Below are positions 24,912 to 33,023 of a stretch of 61,384 nt of DNA, in pieces. The notes beneath the pieces are model-generated. The model ran no database searches, had not been told where the DNA came from, and saw nothing but the letters and a program-made list of their open reading frames with translations. The stretch lies in the NCBI GenBank assembly GCA_031291445.1, contig JARLJA010000009.1, positions 1 through 61,384 on the forward strand, read 5' to 3'. Positions within the stretch are counted from its first letter, which is position 1. Each line of letters opens with the position of its first letter. A program made the position numbers and the translations under genes. Source of the DNA: Xanthobacteraceae bacterium (lineage in GTDB: Bacteria > Pseudomonadota > Alphaproteobacteria > Rhizobiales > Xanthobacteraceae).

Positions 24912-25781
24912 TCACCTCACCAGCCGCCTGCGGATCGCCTGCAATTCCCGGCGGCGCTCCGCCCCAGACCTGGGGTAGGTCATTTTGAGCGCCTCCAGCG
25001 TATCGACGACGATCTGGGACACGATCAGCCGGGTATTCTCCTTGTCGTCGGCGGGAACGACGTACCAGGGCGCCTCCGCCGTGCTGGTCGCGTCGAGACA
25101 TTGCTCATAGGCCTTCATGTAGCGCTTCCAGAATTTCCGTTCCTCGATATCCGCGGCGCTGATCTTCCAGTTCTTGTCCGGCGCATCGATACGCGCCAGG
25201 AAGCGCTTGCGCTGCTCCTCCTCCGAAAGGTGGAGGAAGAACTTGACGATGCGGGTGCCGTTGGCGTGAAGGTGCTTCTCGAGATCGACGATCGAACGAT
25301 AGCGATCGCGCCAGATCGCCACGTGGTCGCGGGCGATGCCGGGGATCCCCTCGCCGAGCAGAATCTCCGGATGCACGCGGGCAATCAGGACCTCCTCGTA
25401 GTAGGAGCGGTTGAAGATGCCGATCCGGCCGCGTTCCGGGAGGTCGCGGGTGGTGCGCCAGAGAAAGTCGTGCTGCAGTTCGGCGGGGCTGGGATGCTTG
25501 AAGCTGAACACCTGGCAGCCCTGCGGATTGACCCCGGACATCACGTGCCGGATGGCGCCGTCCTTTCCCGCCGCGTCCATGGCCTGGAAGATCAACAGCA
25601 ACGCATAGCGATTGGAGGCGTAGAGAAGCTGCTGCTGCAGGCTCAGTTGCGCAACGTGGTGCTCCAGGACCTTCTGATATTGCTCCTTTGATTTGTAGAC
25701 GGGATCGACCCTGGTGGGCCACGTCCCGAGATCGACCTTGTCTCGTTCCCGGACGCGAAACTCCTTGCAGTTGATCTTCAT
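24912..25781 (-). CDS. Polyphosphate kinase 2 family protein
   Basis: 289 residues with the single-domain PPK2 layout. The phosphate-loop motif is [17 protein letters not shown]. The lid and binding segments follow as [17 protein letters not shown] and [17 protein letters not shown]2 enzymes phosphorylate nucleotides with polyphosphate, or the reverse, allowing ATP or GTP regeneration. ATG 25781 follows GGGAGGAC. The gene converges with the H+-ATPase. Whether it uses nucleoside mono- or diphosphates (class I, II or III) cannot be said without an alignment. Confidence 0.92.
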   Translation of the reverse strand: MKINCKEFRVRERDKVDLGTWPTRVDPVYKSKEQYQKVLEHHVAQLSLQQQLLYASNRYALLLIFQAMDAAGKDGAIRHVMSGVNPQGCQVFSFKHPSPAELQHDFLWRTTRDLPERGRIGIFNRSYYEEVLIARVHPEILLGEGIPGIARDHVAIWRDRYRSIVDLEKHLHANGTRIVKFFLHLSEEEQRKRFLARIDAPDKNWKISAADIEERKFWKRYMKAYEQCLDATSTAEAPWYVVPADDKENTRLIVSQIVVDTLEALKMTYPRSGAERRRELQAIRRRLVR

Positions 25782-25922
25782 CTTGTCCTCCCGAAATGAC
25801 GCGCCCGCGCTCCGGCACGACAAATTGAGGTTGGCCACCTCCGGCATCCCAAGGCGGATGCCGGAACACACGTCCGTTTGGCGCGTTCAACCTGCATAGT
25901 TTCACGATTTTAGGAGAACGTG

Positions 25923-26189
25923 ATGAAATACGCATTGATAATTGCCGCCCTTGCGGGCGTTTGTGCCGCCATCCCGGCGAGCGCGGAAGAGGTTGGAGTT
26001 GGCGTCGGACCGGCTGGAGTGACAATCGGCGCGGGACATGATCGCGACTACGACCACGACAGGGACCGCGACCGCAGGGTCATTCACGATCGCGACGAAC
26101 ATCGGGATCGCGACACGATCATCATCAAGAAGGATCACGACCGCGATGGCGACCGGGATCACGACGATACCGTGATCGATCGCCGCTGA
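25923..26189 (+). CDS. Secreted His-Asp-Arg-rich protein
   Basis: 88 residues. The signal peptide covers about 1-21 (MKYALIIAALAGVCAAIPAS). A short neutral region (VGVGVGPAGVTIGAG) follows, and then about 50 residues are made mostly of His, Asp, Arg and Lys in HDRD-like units. AGGAG lies before ATG 25923. The mixed-charge tail may bind metals, polyphosphate or cell-wall polymers, but no family function is known to me. An excellent terminator follows directly. Confidence 0.7.
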   Translation: MKYALIIAALAGVCAAIPASAEEVGVGVGPAGVTIGAGHDRDYDHDRDRDRRVIHDRDEHRDRDTIIIKKDHDRDGDRDHDDTVIDRR

Positions 26190-26198
26190 CGATGCCGG

Positions 26199-26226
26199 AT
26201 GGCCTCCCCTCGGGGAGGCCATTTTT
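26199..26226 (+). terminator. Terminator after the His-Asp-Arg-rich gene
   Basis: ATGGCCTCCCC / GGGGAGGCCAT, an 11-bp perfect stem with a two-base centre, followed by TTTTTG. It begins ten bases after the stop codon. Confidence 0.92.
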
Positions 26227-26378
26227 GTACACGCGGCTGCTGCAGCGCCGCGCGCCCGGCTCCTTCGATGCATTCATGTCTTGCGAATTGACACGCGAAT
26301 CGCCACTTGGCTCCGCCGGGCCTCAGGCTTTGACCTGACGCCGAAGGCACCGATCGCAGCAACAATCCGAGGGCACCC

Positions 26379-26585
26379 TCAGGCGCGTTGCCGGGCGTCG
26401 CCGCGGGGTGCCGCGTGCTGACGGCATTCCCAATTGAGGCGGTCGCCTTCGTTGGGGCAGATATATTCGTAGATGACGCTTTGGCAGGTCGGCGTGATCG
26501 CCACGAACTCCATTGCCGTATCGCATGTCGGGCAACGAGGAATTTTGGCCGGGACGAGCTTGGACGTCGCGCTTGATCTTGACAT
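26379..26585 (-). CDS. Small cysteine-containing protein, zinc-ribbon-like
   Basis: 68 residues with CPTC near residue 18 and a second set CPNEGDRLNWEC near 43-54, consistent with a single zinc site of four cysteines. The ATG is preceded by GGAGG at optimal spacing, which supports this frame. Small proteins of this pattern may bind nucleic acid or another protein. It lies downstream of the P-type ATPase gene on the same strand. Confidence 0.6.
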   Translation of the reverse strand: MSRSSATSKLVPAKIPRCPTCDTAMEFVAITPTCQSVIYEYICPNEGDRLNWECRQHAAPRGDARQRA

Positions 26586-26743
26586 CTCGGTCCTCCGACA
26601 ACGCTTTCGAAATAATCATGTCATGGCCGGCTCCAGGGCGACTGGTCAATTGTGCACGCCCACGGGAAATAATTGAACGAACGGTAGCCGCTGTCGATGC
26701 CAAGACAGCCGAATTCGAGCTCGAGCTGCCGCCCGGGCTACCA

Positions 26744-29122
26744 CTAGGCAATCCCGAGACGGGCGAACAGCGGCACCTTGGCGAAATCCAGGATCACCGC
26801 GAAGACGGCCGCCGCGGCGAGGATGCCCGCGACCACCAGGGCCGGCAGCGGCGTCATGGCAATTCCGCCGACCGCCAATGTCGAGGCGATCGTGAGGTCG
26901 ACGACGGACGAGACCACGAGCCAGACGCTCGGGCGCGAGGACCACAGCCGCCGCCGTTCGCGATTGGTGTAGGTGGTCGCCTGATTGGCGAACACGATGA
27001 CGACGAACGCCAGCGTCCTCAGCGTGCCGACGTCGTATCCCATGCGGAAGGCGCCGAACGCCAGCACGGACGTGCAGAACACCAGCTGGCCGAGCCCCGT
27101 GCCGACGCCCGCGATGGTGAGACGTCCGATCTGCCACGCGTTCGGCGTCCGCGACGGACGCACGTTGTCGGTGGTCAGGGCCATGCCCAGGAAGTCGCCG
27201 GTGACCATGACGATCACCATCAGCAGCGGCGTCATGATCGCCTGTCCGGTCATAAGCAGGCCGACCGCCAGAAACAGCACCTGAAACGCCTTCTTGGTGA
27301 TCGAGTTCAGCGTGTAGGTCAGGATGCGCTGGAACGTCACCCGTCCTTCCTTCACGGCGGCGACGATCCCGGCGAGCCCGGGCTCGGTCAGCACCATGCC
27401 GGCGGCCGATTTCGCGACGTCGGTCGCGGTCGAGACCGCGATCCCGATCTGCGCCTGGCGCAAGGCCGGCGCGTCGTTGGCGCCGTCACCGCACATGCCG
27501 ATGGTGTGGCCGCCCTTCTGGAAGGCCTTGACCAGATTGTACTTGTCCTCCGGCAACACCCCGGCGAAGACGGCGAATTGCTGGGGTGGCACGCCGTCGG
27601 GGATCGGCCCCGGCGGACAGACCGCGCCATCGAGCCCGACCGCATGGGCGACGATGGCTGCCGTCGCCGGCGCATCGCCGGTGACCATCACCGTGCGCAC
27701 GCCGAGGTCGCGCAGCTCGGCAATGAGCGCCGCGGAGTCGTCGCGGGGCGGGTCGCTCAGCGCGATGAGCCCGACCAGCTTCATCGCGTCCGGCGCGCCG
27801 GTGGCGACCGCCAGCACCCTGAAACCTTTCGCCTCGAGCTCCTGGCTCGCGGCCGTCGCAACCTGGGACGGCGCGGTGAGGTGGCTCACCGCCGCGAAGG
27901 CGCCCTTCACCACCCGTTGCGTTGCTCCGCCCGGGTCCTGGACCATCGCCTCCGACATCTTCGTCGCCGGATCGAACGGCACGAATTTGATCAGCTTCGG
28001 GGAATCGGAAACGTCCTTGCCCGAGGCGGCGGATCGAACGGCGCCATCCACCGGGTCCTGTCCGCCGTCGGAGCTTGCCAGCGCAGCGAGCGCCAGGACG
28101 TGCGCCTCGTCGAAACCGGGCATCGGCCGCACCGTCGTCACCGTGAGCGCATTCTGCGTCAGCGTGCCCGTCTTGTCGGCGCACAGCACGTTCATCGTCG
28201 CCGCCTCGTCGACCGCCGAGAGGCGGGTCGGCAGCACGCCGACCTTGGCCAGCGCCCGCGCGCCGATCGCCGACGCCAGCGTGAAGGTCGCCGGCAGCGC
28301 CACCGGGATCGATGCCAGCACCGCCGTCAGCACCAGCGGGACGATCTCGTCGAGCGGCATCTTGAGAAACCAGGCGTACGTCACAAGCAGAACGATGAGG
28401 ACGCCGTTGAACGCGGCGAGATTGCCCACCACGTGCAGGACCGCCTTCTGCTGCGAGCTGACCACATGAGCGGTGCGGACCAGCTCCGCGGTGCGGCCGA
28501 ACTTGGTCCGCGCGCCGGTCGCGGTGACCTCCGCCGCCGCCTCGCCGCGCCGCACCAGCGCCCCCGCATAGGTCTGCACGCCCGCGCCGGCCTCGATCGG
28601 CACCGATTCGCCGGTGAGCATGGACTGGTCGAGCAGGACATTGCCCGCCGTGAGGCGGACATCCGCGGCGACCACGGCCCCCAGCGACAGCTTCACCACG
28701 TCGCCCGGAACCAGTTCGACCGCGGGGATGGTCTTCCATGCACCGTCGCGCCGCACCGCGGCGTTCAGCGCGAGCCGCGATCTCAGCGCCGCGAGCGTCG
28801 CCTGGGCGCGGCTCTCCTGAAACAGCCCGAGCGCGGCGTTGAACGCCAGGAGAGCTGCGATGATCGCGGCCTCGACGACCTTGCCGAGCACCAGCTCGAG
28901 CACGATTGCGGCCTCGAGCATCCACGGCACCGGCGCCCAGAACTTTTCGAGCGCCATCCGCAACGGATGGACGCTGGTGTCCGGCATCGCGTTGGCGCCG
29001 ACCTGCTGCAGCCGGCGGCGGGCCTCGCTGGTCGTCAGGCCGGCTTGCAAGGCGCCATCGACTGCGGCTGGTGTTTTCGAGGGTGGGGAACTTTCACCGG
29101 ACAACCGGGGGGGCGCGGACAT
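26744..29122 (-). CDS. Second P-type proton-translocating ATPase (P3A-like)
   Basis: 792 residues. TGES occurs in the actuator domain, the DKTGTLTQN Asp is at about residue 316, and CGDGANDAPALRQAQIGIAV is the hinge motif. The order matches the ATPase at 22248-24794, but the protein is shorter and more diverged (DPPRDDSAALIAELRDLGVR). It lacks a CPC metal motif, so proton transport is the family inference. ATG 29122 is preferred over TTG 29128; neither has a good ribosome-binding site, so the start is uncertain. Two such pumps within 5 kb are unusual. Confidence 0.88.
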   Translation of the reverse strand: MSAPPRLSGESSPPSKTPAAVDGALQAGLTTSEARRRLQQVGANAMPDTSVHPLRMALEKFWAPVPWMLEAAIVLELVLGKVVEAAIIAALLAFNAALGLFQESRAQATLAALRSRLALNAAVRRDGAWKTIPAVELVPGDVVKLSLGAVVAADVRLTAGNVLLDQSMLTGESVPIEAGAGVQTYAGALVRRGEAAAEVTATGARTKFGRTAELVRTAHVVSSQQKAVLHVVGNLAAFNGVLIVLLVTYAWFLKMPLDEIVPLVLTAVLASIPVALPATFTLASAIGARALAKVGVLPTRLSAVDEAATMNVLCADKTGTLTQNALTVTTVRPMPGFDEAHVLALAALASSDGGQDPVDGAVRSAASGKDVSDSPKLIKFVPFDPATKMSEAMVQDPGGATQRVVKGAFAAVSHLTAPSQVATAASQELEAKGFRVLAVATGAPDAMKLVGLIALSDPPRDDSAALIAELRDLGVRTVMVTGDAPATAAIVAHAVGLDGAVCPPGPIPDGVPPQQFAVFAGVLPEDKYNLVKAFQKGGHTIGMCGDGANDAPALRQAQIGIAVSTATDVAKSAAGMVLTEPGLAGIVAAVKEGRVTFQRILTYTLNSITKKAFQVLFLAVGLLMTGQAIMTPLLMVIVMVTGDFLGMALTTDNVRPSRTPNAWQIGRLTIAGVGTGLGQLVFCTSVLAFGAFRMGYDVGTLRTLAFVVIVFANQATTYTNRERRRLWSSRPSVWLVVSSVVDLTIASTLAVGGIAMTPLPALVVAGILAAAAVFAVILDFAKVPLFARLGIA

Positions 29123-29198
29123 TGGCAAAATCCGAACGTGGCAAGCGCTGTCGGCTCGCCACGTTCAAGGAGTATACGGGCGGATGTGGTGCCGTCGC

Positions 29199-29600
29199 CT
29201 ATTTTTTCCCGGCGTCGACCTTCTGCCACGCCATGGCGAGTTTGTGCGACGCGCTCCGGTAGGAAGCCTTGGCGCTGTTCCAGTCGGCCGCTCCGGCGGC
29301 CTCCAGCCGGGCGGACGCCGCCTTGGTCTCGGCCCAGGCGCCGTCGAGGGCCTTCATCGCCTTCGTCTGTGCCGCCGTTCCCCTGGCCTCCGCCCTGGTG
29401 GTGAAGTCGTTCAGCTTCTGCTGCCAGATCCCCATCTCGTCGCGCGCCCGCTGCATATAGGTTTCGCGCTCGGCGGCGGGGTCGCGGGTCGTCGCCACGC
29501 GGACCGGCGCCTGGTCGGACGCGGGTTTCGACTGGGCCGCGGCGGGCAACGCGCCCGCCAGCGCCAGCGCCGCGATGATCGGACCGATGACAATTCTCAT
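29199..29600 (-). CDS. Secreted helical protein of unknown function
   Basis: 133 residues. A signal peptide (about 1-22, ending PAAAQ) is followed by a long Ala-rich helical region with repeated charged residues (RARDEMGIWQQKLNDFTTRA) that could form a coiled coil. It ends Lys-Lys. GGGAA lies before the ATG. It sits 54 bases downstream of the stress-type membrane gene at 29655-30203 on the same strand, so both may be transcribed from FixJ-type element D. No family recognised. Confidence 0.65.
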   Translation of the reverse strand: MRIVIGPIIAALALAGALPAAAQSKPASDQAPVRVATTRDPAAERETYMQRARDEMGIWQQKLNDFTTRAEARGTAAQTKAMKALDGAWAETKAASARLEAAGAADWNSAKASYRSASHKLAMAWQKVDAGKK

Positions 29601-29654
29601 GATTTGTTTCCCTTGTTTGTGGTTCGCTCGTCCGGAGGCTGCGGCGCGCGCGGA

Positions 29655-30203
29655 TCACTCCGCGGCGGCAACCGCCGGTGGCGTCTTGACGCCCTTGTGG
29701 ACCTCGAGGTTCGAGGGGCTGACGGTGGCGAGGATGGTCTTGGCGCGCGCGATCTCGTCCGCGGGGCCGTGCGCCATCACCAGAAAGCGATCGGTCTTCA
29801 GCGCGGTTTCATATTCCAGCACGCTGTTCTTGGGCACGCCGATGCTGTAGAGCGCGGCGCCGAGCGCACTCAGGCCGCCGACCACGACGGCATTCTCGAG
29901 GCCGCTCGCCACGATCGCGGCGAGATATCCCAGCACGACCACGTGTCCCACCACCGGAACGGTCAGGAACAGGCCGCCGAGAAACAGGCCCCAGAAGCCA
30001 CCCCAGAACGCGCCGCGGGTGCCCCAGAACTTGACCCGATCGCCGGTGTTGTAGAATCCGACGACTTTCTCGTCGGTGTGATAGCCCTTGCCGACGATGC
30101 TGAGCTGCTTCATGTCGAAGCCGGCGGCGCTGAGCTTCTTGATCGCCGTTTCGGCCGCGGGGTGATCGGCGAAAACGGCAACGACTGTGTCGGTATTTTC
30201 CAT
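29655..30203 (-). CDS. General stress protein 17M-like membrane protein
   Basis: 182 residues. The N-terminal domain (about 1-55: VVAVFADHPAAETAIKKL, FDMKQLSIVGKGYHT) has the YflT/GSP17M-like alternating helix-strand pattern. A glycine-rich double membrane segment follows (FWGGFWGLFLGGLFLTVPVVG, then GLENAVVVGGLSALGAAL), and the C-terminal part is soluble. AGGAG precedes the ATG by seven bases. Element D lies 153 bases upstream. Related proteins are induced by heat and general stress in Bacillus; here the FixJ-type control would tie it to low oxygen or another input of the kinase. Biochemical role unknown. Confidence 0.8.
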   Translation of the reverse strand: MENTDTVVAVFADHPAAETAIKKLSAAGFDMKQLSIVGKGYHTDEKVVGFYNTGDRVKFWGTRGAFWGGFWGLFLGGLFLTVPVVGHVVVLGYLAAIVASGLENAVVVGGLSALGAALYSIGVPKNSVLEYETALKTDRFLVMAHGPADEIARAKTILATVSPSNLEVHKGVKTPPAVAAAE

Positions 30204-30325
30204 CGGAATTCTCCTGGGGGAAGAGCCTGGTCCGAGCGCCCCGTCTTGCGTATCGCCTTCGGGCGAACGTCGAGCCGAGGCAGCGCCGCAGGTGCGGCGG
30301 TGGAAGCGCTGATCCTCGACCGACG

Positions 30326-30366
30326 CTAGGTGGGATCGATGCCGCCGGGATAGACTCGGAAACTAC
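30326..30366 (-). promoter_or_regulatory. FixJ-type promoter element D
   Basis: GTAGTTTCCGA on the minus strand (30356-30366), 25 bases, then CCTAG (30326-30330). It drives the stress-type gene at 29655-30203 with a leader of about 116 bases. The 327-base gap 30204-30530 holds nothing else clear. Confidence 0.8.
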
Positions 30367-30530
30367 TCAGGCCGTCGCCGTCCATGATCGAGGTTCGAAC
30401 TGGCACAACGCGACACGGGCCCCATGTTGATGTGGCTCGCACTGAGCGCTCCCCAATCGGGCAAAAATGGTATTTACTGATCCCCAGTGGCGCGCGCGTG
30501 GCGCGACCGCACCATACACAGGGGGTTGCC

Positions 30531-30713
30531 ATGATTTCCGTCCTGATCGGGGTTCTGATCATTTGCGTCGTCGGCGCAATCTGCTTTTGGGCCATTGACA
30601 AGTTCGTCAACGAATCCCGCCTGGCAAGCCTGCTCAAATTGCTGGTGGTGCTGCTCTGCCTGGCGGCAATCCTGCAACGGGTGCTGCCGCTTTTGGGGAT
30701 CAACTGGTTCTAG
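30531..30713 (+). CDS. Small membrane protein (Thivi_2564-like)
   Basis: 60 residues with two hydrophobic helices. It starts MISVLIGVLIICVVGAICFW, has the short loop AIDKFVNESRL, then LLKLLVVLLCLAAILQ and ends GINWF. This resembles the Thivi_2564-type small membrane proteins, which are of unknown function. ATG 30531 follows GGGGG; longer starts upstream are not supported. Confidence 0.65.
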   Translation: MISVLIGVLIICVVGAICFWAIDKFVNESRLASLLKLLVVLLCLAAILQRVLPLLGINWF

Positions 30714-30741
30714 GTCGGATTCTGACGTTTATTGATGAACT

Positions 30742-30851
30742 CGTCATGCGCGGGCTTGACCCGGCCATCCACTCTTTAGAGCGCGTACCGCTCTTTAGAG
30801 TGCATACCGCGCCGCAAAGCGTGGATGGCCGGGTCAAGCCCGGCCATGACG
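30742..30851. repeat. REP-like inverted repeat element
   Basis: Two arms, 30742-30772 and 30821-30851, are nearly perfect reverse complements (arm core GGGCTTGACCCGGCCATCCA). The centre holds two direct CTCTTTAGAG copies (30773-30801). It can fold into a long hairpin and resembles extragenic palindromic repeats scattered in Bradyrhizobium. The same core GTCAAGCCCGGCCATGACG appears at 39400-39419. Confidence 0.82.
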
Positions 30852-30967
30852 CCGAGGGCAATAATCGCGTCGCTGCATTTTCGGTCAGCTCTGAGCAGCC
30901 CGCCCCCCGAAATGCCCCCGCGTGAGAGACTCTTTTTTCACCACCCGACCCAAGAGACCCACCCAAG

Positions 30968-31588
30968 ATGCAACTCGATCCATCGCGCCAGAACGCCGCG
31001 GACAACTACAAGCTCCTGACCAATCTGGTGGTGCCACGCCCCATCGCCTGGGTGAGCAGCCTCGGCGACGGCGGTCTGGTCAACCTGGCGCCGTTCAGCT
31101 TCTTCAATGCGGTCGGCAGCGAACCGCTCTATCTGGTCATCAGTATCGGGCGCCGCGACGACGGCACGCCCAAGGACACGGCGCGAAACATCGAGGCGCG
31201 CGGCGAGTTCGTGGTCAATCTGGTGACCGAAGACCTGCTCACCGCCATGAATGTTTCGGCGGCCGACTTTCCGCCGGACCAGAGCGAACTGACCGCAGCG
31301 CAGCTGCATGCCGCGCCCTCGGTCGCGATCGGCGCGCCGCGGCTCGCCGAGGCGCAGGTCAGCCTCGAATGCCGGCTGTTCCAGCGCCACGCGCTCGGCG
31401 CCAATACGCTGTATATCGGCGAAGTGGTGATGTTTCATGTCGCCGATCACCTGCTCGGACCGCGATTGCACATCAACGGTTTTGCGCCGGTCGGGCGGCT
31501 CGGCTCGCCATCGACCTACTGCCGCACCACCGACCGCTTCGAGCTTCCGCGGCTGTCCTATGCGCAATGGCAAGAGACCGCGACCTGA
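30968..31588 (+). CDS. Flavin reductase family protein
   Basis: 206 residues of the FMN-binding split-barrel flavin reductase group. Signatures are the early PRPIAWVSSLGDGGLVNLAP with SFFNAVGSEPLYLVISIG, KDTARNIEARGEFVVNLV and a conserved end with FAPVGRLGSPSTYCRT. Such proteins reduce FMN with NAD(P)H or serve as the reductase of two-component monooxygenases; its oxygenase partner is not nearby. The ribosome-binding site is poor. The preceding interval has only a REP element. Confidence 0.88.
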   Translation: MQLDPSRQNAADNYKLLTNLVVPRPIAWVSSLGDGGLVNLAPFSFFNAVGSEPLYLVISIGRRDDGTPKDTARNIEARGEFVVNLVTEDLLTAMNVSAADFPPDQSELTAAQLHAAPSVAIGAPRLAEAQVSLECRLFQRHALGANTLYIGEVVMFHVADHLLGPRLHINGFAPVGRLGSPSTYCRTTDRFELPRLSYAQWQETAT

Positions 31589-31605
31589 AGGCCAGGCTCA
31601 CCGCC

Positions 31606-32028
31606 TCAGCGATCGATCGAGCGATCCCAATGGAAGCCGCGGCCGGTCGCCGCCGGCAACACATTCAGCGTGACCGGCGCGAGCCCATCGTAGCCGATCG
31701 CCAGCGCGCCCACCGGCGTCAGGTCGATGACACGGCCATGAACGTGAGGGCCGCGATCGTTGATGCGGACGATCACCGAGAGCCCGGTGCGGGTGTTGGT
31801 GACTTCCACCATGGTGCCGAACGGCAGCGTGCGATGCGCCGCGGTGAACCCATCGGCATAGGCAAACCCGCCATCCGCGGTCTTCCCGCCGTCGTAGATC
31901 GATGCGATGCCGGGCTCGATCTCCGCGGCGCGCGCCGAAGAGCATGCCGGCAGCCCGGGCACCGGCGAAGCCAGGATGCAGGCTCCGGCGGACAGGGATC
32001 TGAACGAGGCGAATGTGAAGGACGTCAT
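31606..32028 (-). CDS. RlpA-like double-psi beta-barrel protein
   Basis: 140 residues. A signal sequence (about 1-34) is followed by the RlpA domain: ASIYDGGKTADGG, AAHRTLPFGTMVEVTN and VRINDRGPHVHGRVIDLTP. The conserved Asp and the RINDRGP motif are present, so lytic transglycosylase-type fold and peptidoglycan binding are likely. It lacks a SPOR domain and is shorter than E. coli RlpA. The ATG at 32028 has only a weak site. It converges with the flavin reductase. Confidence 0.82.
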   Translation of the reverse strand: MTSFTFASFRSLSAGACILASPVPGLPACSSARAAEIEPGIASIYDGGKTADGGFAYADGFTAAHRTLPFGTMVEVTNTRTGLSVIVRINDRGPHVHGRVIDLTPVGALAIGYDGLAPVTLNVLPAATGRGFHWDRSIDR

Positions 32029-32141
32029 GGCGACCAACGGATCGCGACGCCGAATGTTCCCGCCGCCATCCGCGTAGATACGGCCCGCCAAATGCTGTAG
32101 GCATCGGTGGAAGATCTCGCGCAGCAAGGGAAATCGGAGCG

Positions 32142-32312
32142 ATGACCAGCGATCACCACGATGGCCACGCGCCGAAGCCGACCGCCCCCGCCCGCGATTG
32201 GACGCGGATTCATCATTCGCCGGTGTTCTGGATCGGCATCGTGCTGTGTCTCGCGGCGATTTCGATCTACGTCTGGTCCGACGATCTCGCCTGGCGGCCG
32301 CGCATCGGGTGA
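32142..32312 (+). CDS. Small single-span membrane protein
   Basis: 56 residues: a His-rich N-terminus (MTSDHHDGHAPKPTAPARDW), one membrane helix (about 29-47: SPVFWIGIVLCLAAISIYVW) and a short acidic-basic tail. GGAG is close to the ATG. It is divergent from the RlpA-like gene. Small single-span proteins of this type often accompany respiratory complexes, but nothing here proves that. Confidence 0.55.
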   Translation: MTSDHHDGHAPKPTAPARDWTRIHHSPVFWIGIVLCLAAISIYVWSDDLAWRPRIG

Positions 32313-32406
32313 TCCGGAAGCTGCCGCCTGTAGCGTCGCGGCGGATCGAATGGTTCGGTTTCAGCCGAACCACCCGACCCGCGCCTGTCGTCGCGCCGTC
32401 AGGTGG

Positions 32407-32655
32407 TTACTTGCAGGTCTTCTCAGCCTTCAGAGCGGTCTCGGCCGACGCCCGTGTGGCGTGAACGGAGCCGATCACCTTCATGTCGCCGCCAGCCGCA
32501 GGCTGGGCATCGACGATCTGGCACTTCATGCTCGCGGTATCTTGCGCCAGATAGAACGATGGCGGCGCCTGGCCGACGGTCTTGGCCGTTTCAGCGGCGA
32601 ATGCGGGCGCCGCACAGGCGAGAACGGCGAAAGTCGTCAAAAGAATCTTTTTCAT
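32407..32655 (-). CDS. Small secreted protein of unknown function
   Basis: 82 residues. A clear signal peptide (MKKILLTTFAVLACAAPAFA) is followed by a mature domain of about 62 residues with one Cys near the middle (MKCQIVD) and one near the end (EKTCK), a possible disulfide. The pattern KVIGSVHATRASAETAL is helical. No family assigned. It ends a minus-strand stretch and has a 140-base gap to the zinc-ribbon-like gene. Confidence 0.65.
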   Translation of the reverse strand: MKKILLTTFAVLACAAPAFAAETAKTVGQAPPSFYLAQDTASMKCQIVDAQPAAGGDMKVIGSVHATRASAETALKAEKTCK

Positions 32656-32795
32656 GGGGTGTACCAGTTGTCACGTGCCCAGTATTGGACTTGGGACAAG
32701 CGGAACCGGCCAACAATGGTTCCATGGATTCCGATGCTTCTCAAATAGCAGAGCCACTGGAAGCGACCGCTCGCGAAGGCGGCGTGACACGCGAC

Positions 32796-33023
32796 TCACA
32801 CCTGCGCCCGCGAACTTCCCAACGACTGCGTCATCGGTTGTGTCGCGACCATGATCCGATCGATATGGCTGCACGCGACTCCTTCGAAGCTCCGCAGCTC
32901 GAACCCGTTTCCCGCGGGCCTGACGAGAACCAGCACCATGGCGCCCGCGCAATGGGGACAGGCGCGTTGCTCGATCTCAACCCGGTTCGGCTCAAGTCGG
33001 TCGCGTGGCGGCATGGTGTTCAC
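32796..33023 (-). CDS. Small zinc-ribbon-like protein with one Cys lost
   Basis: 75 residues. CPHCAGAMVLVLV is a first Cys pair; the second region reads LRSFEGVACSH, where family members I recall have FECxxC, so one Cys appears replaced by Gly. The frame overlaps the 3' end of the kinase gene (32992-34320) by 32 bases on the same strand, suggesting co-transcription. Start is GTG 33023 or ATG 33014. May be degrading. Confidence 0.5.
   Translation of the reverse strand: MNTMPPRDRLEPNRVEIEQRACPHCAGAMVLVLVRPAGNGFELRSFEGVACSHIDRIMVATQPMTQSLGSSRAQV

Noticed and set aside
25895-25910. CATAGTTTCACG upstream of the HDRD gene as FixJ-type site
   Set aside because: Only TAGTTTC matches; the CCGA part and spacing are missing.
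26513-29404. Plus-strand open frame of 963 codons over the second P-type ATPase
   Set aside because: Antisense to a gene with all P-type motifs; no ribosome-binding site or family resemblance.
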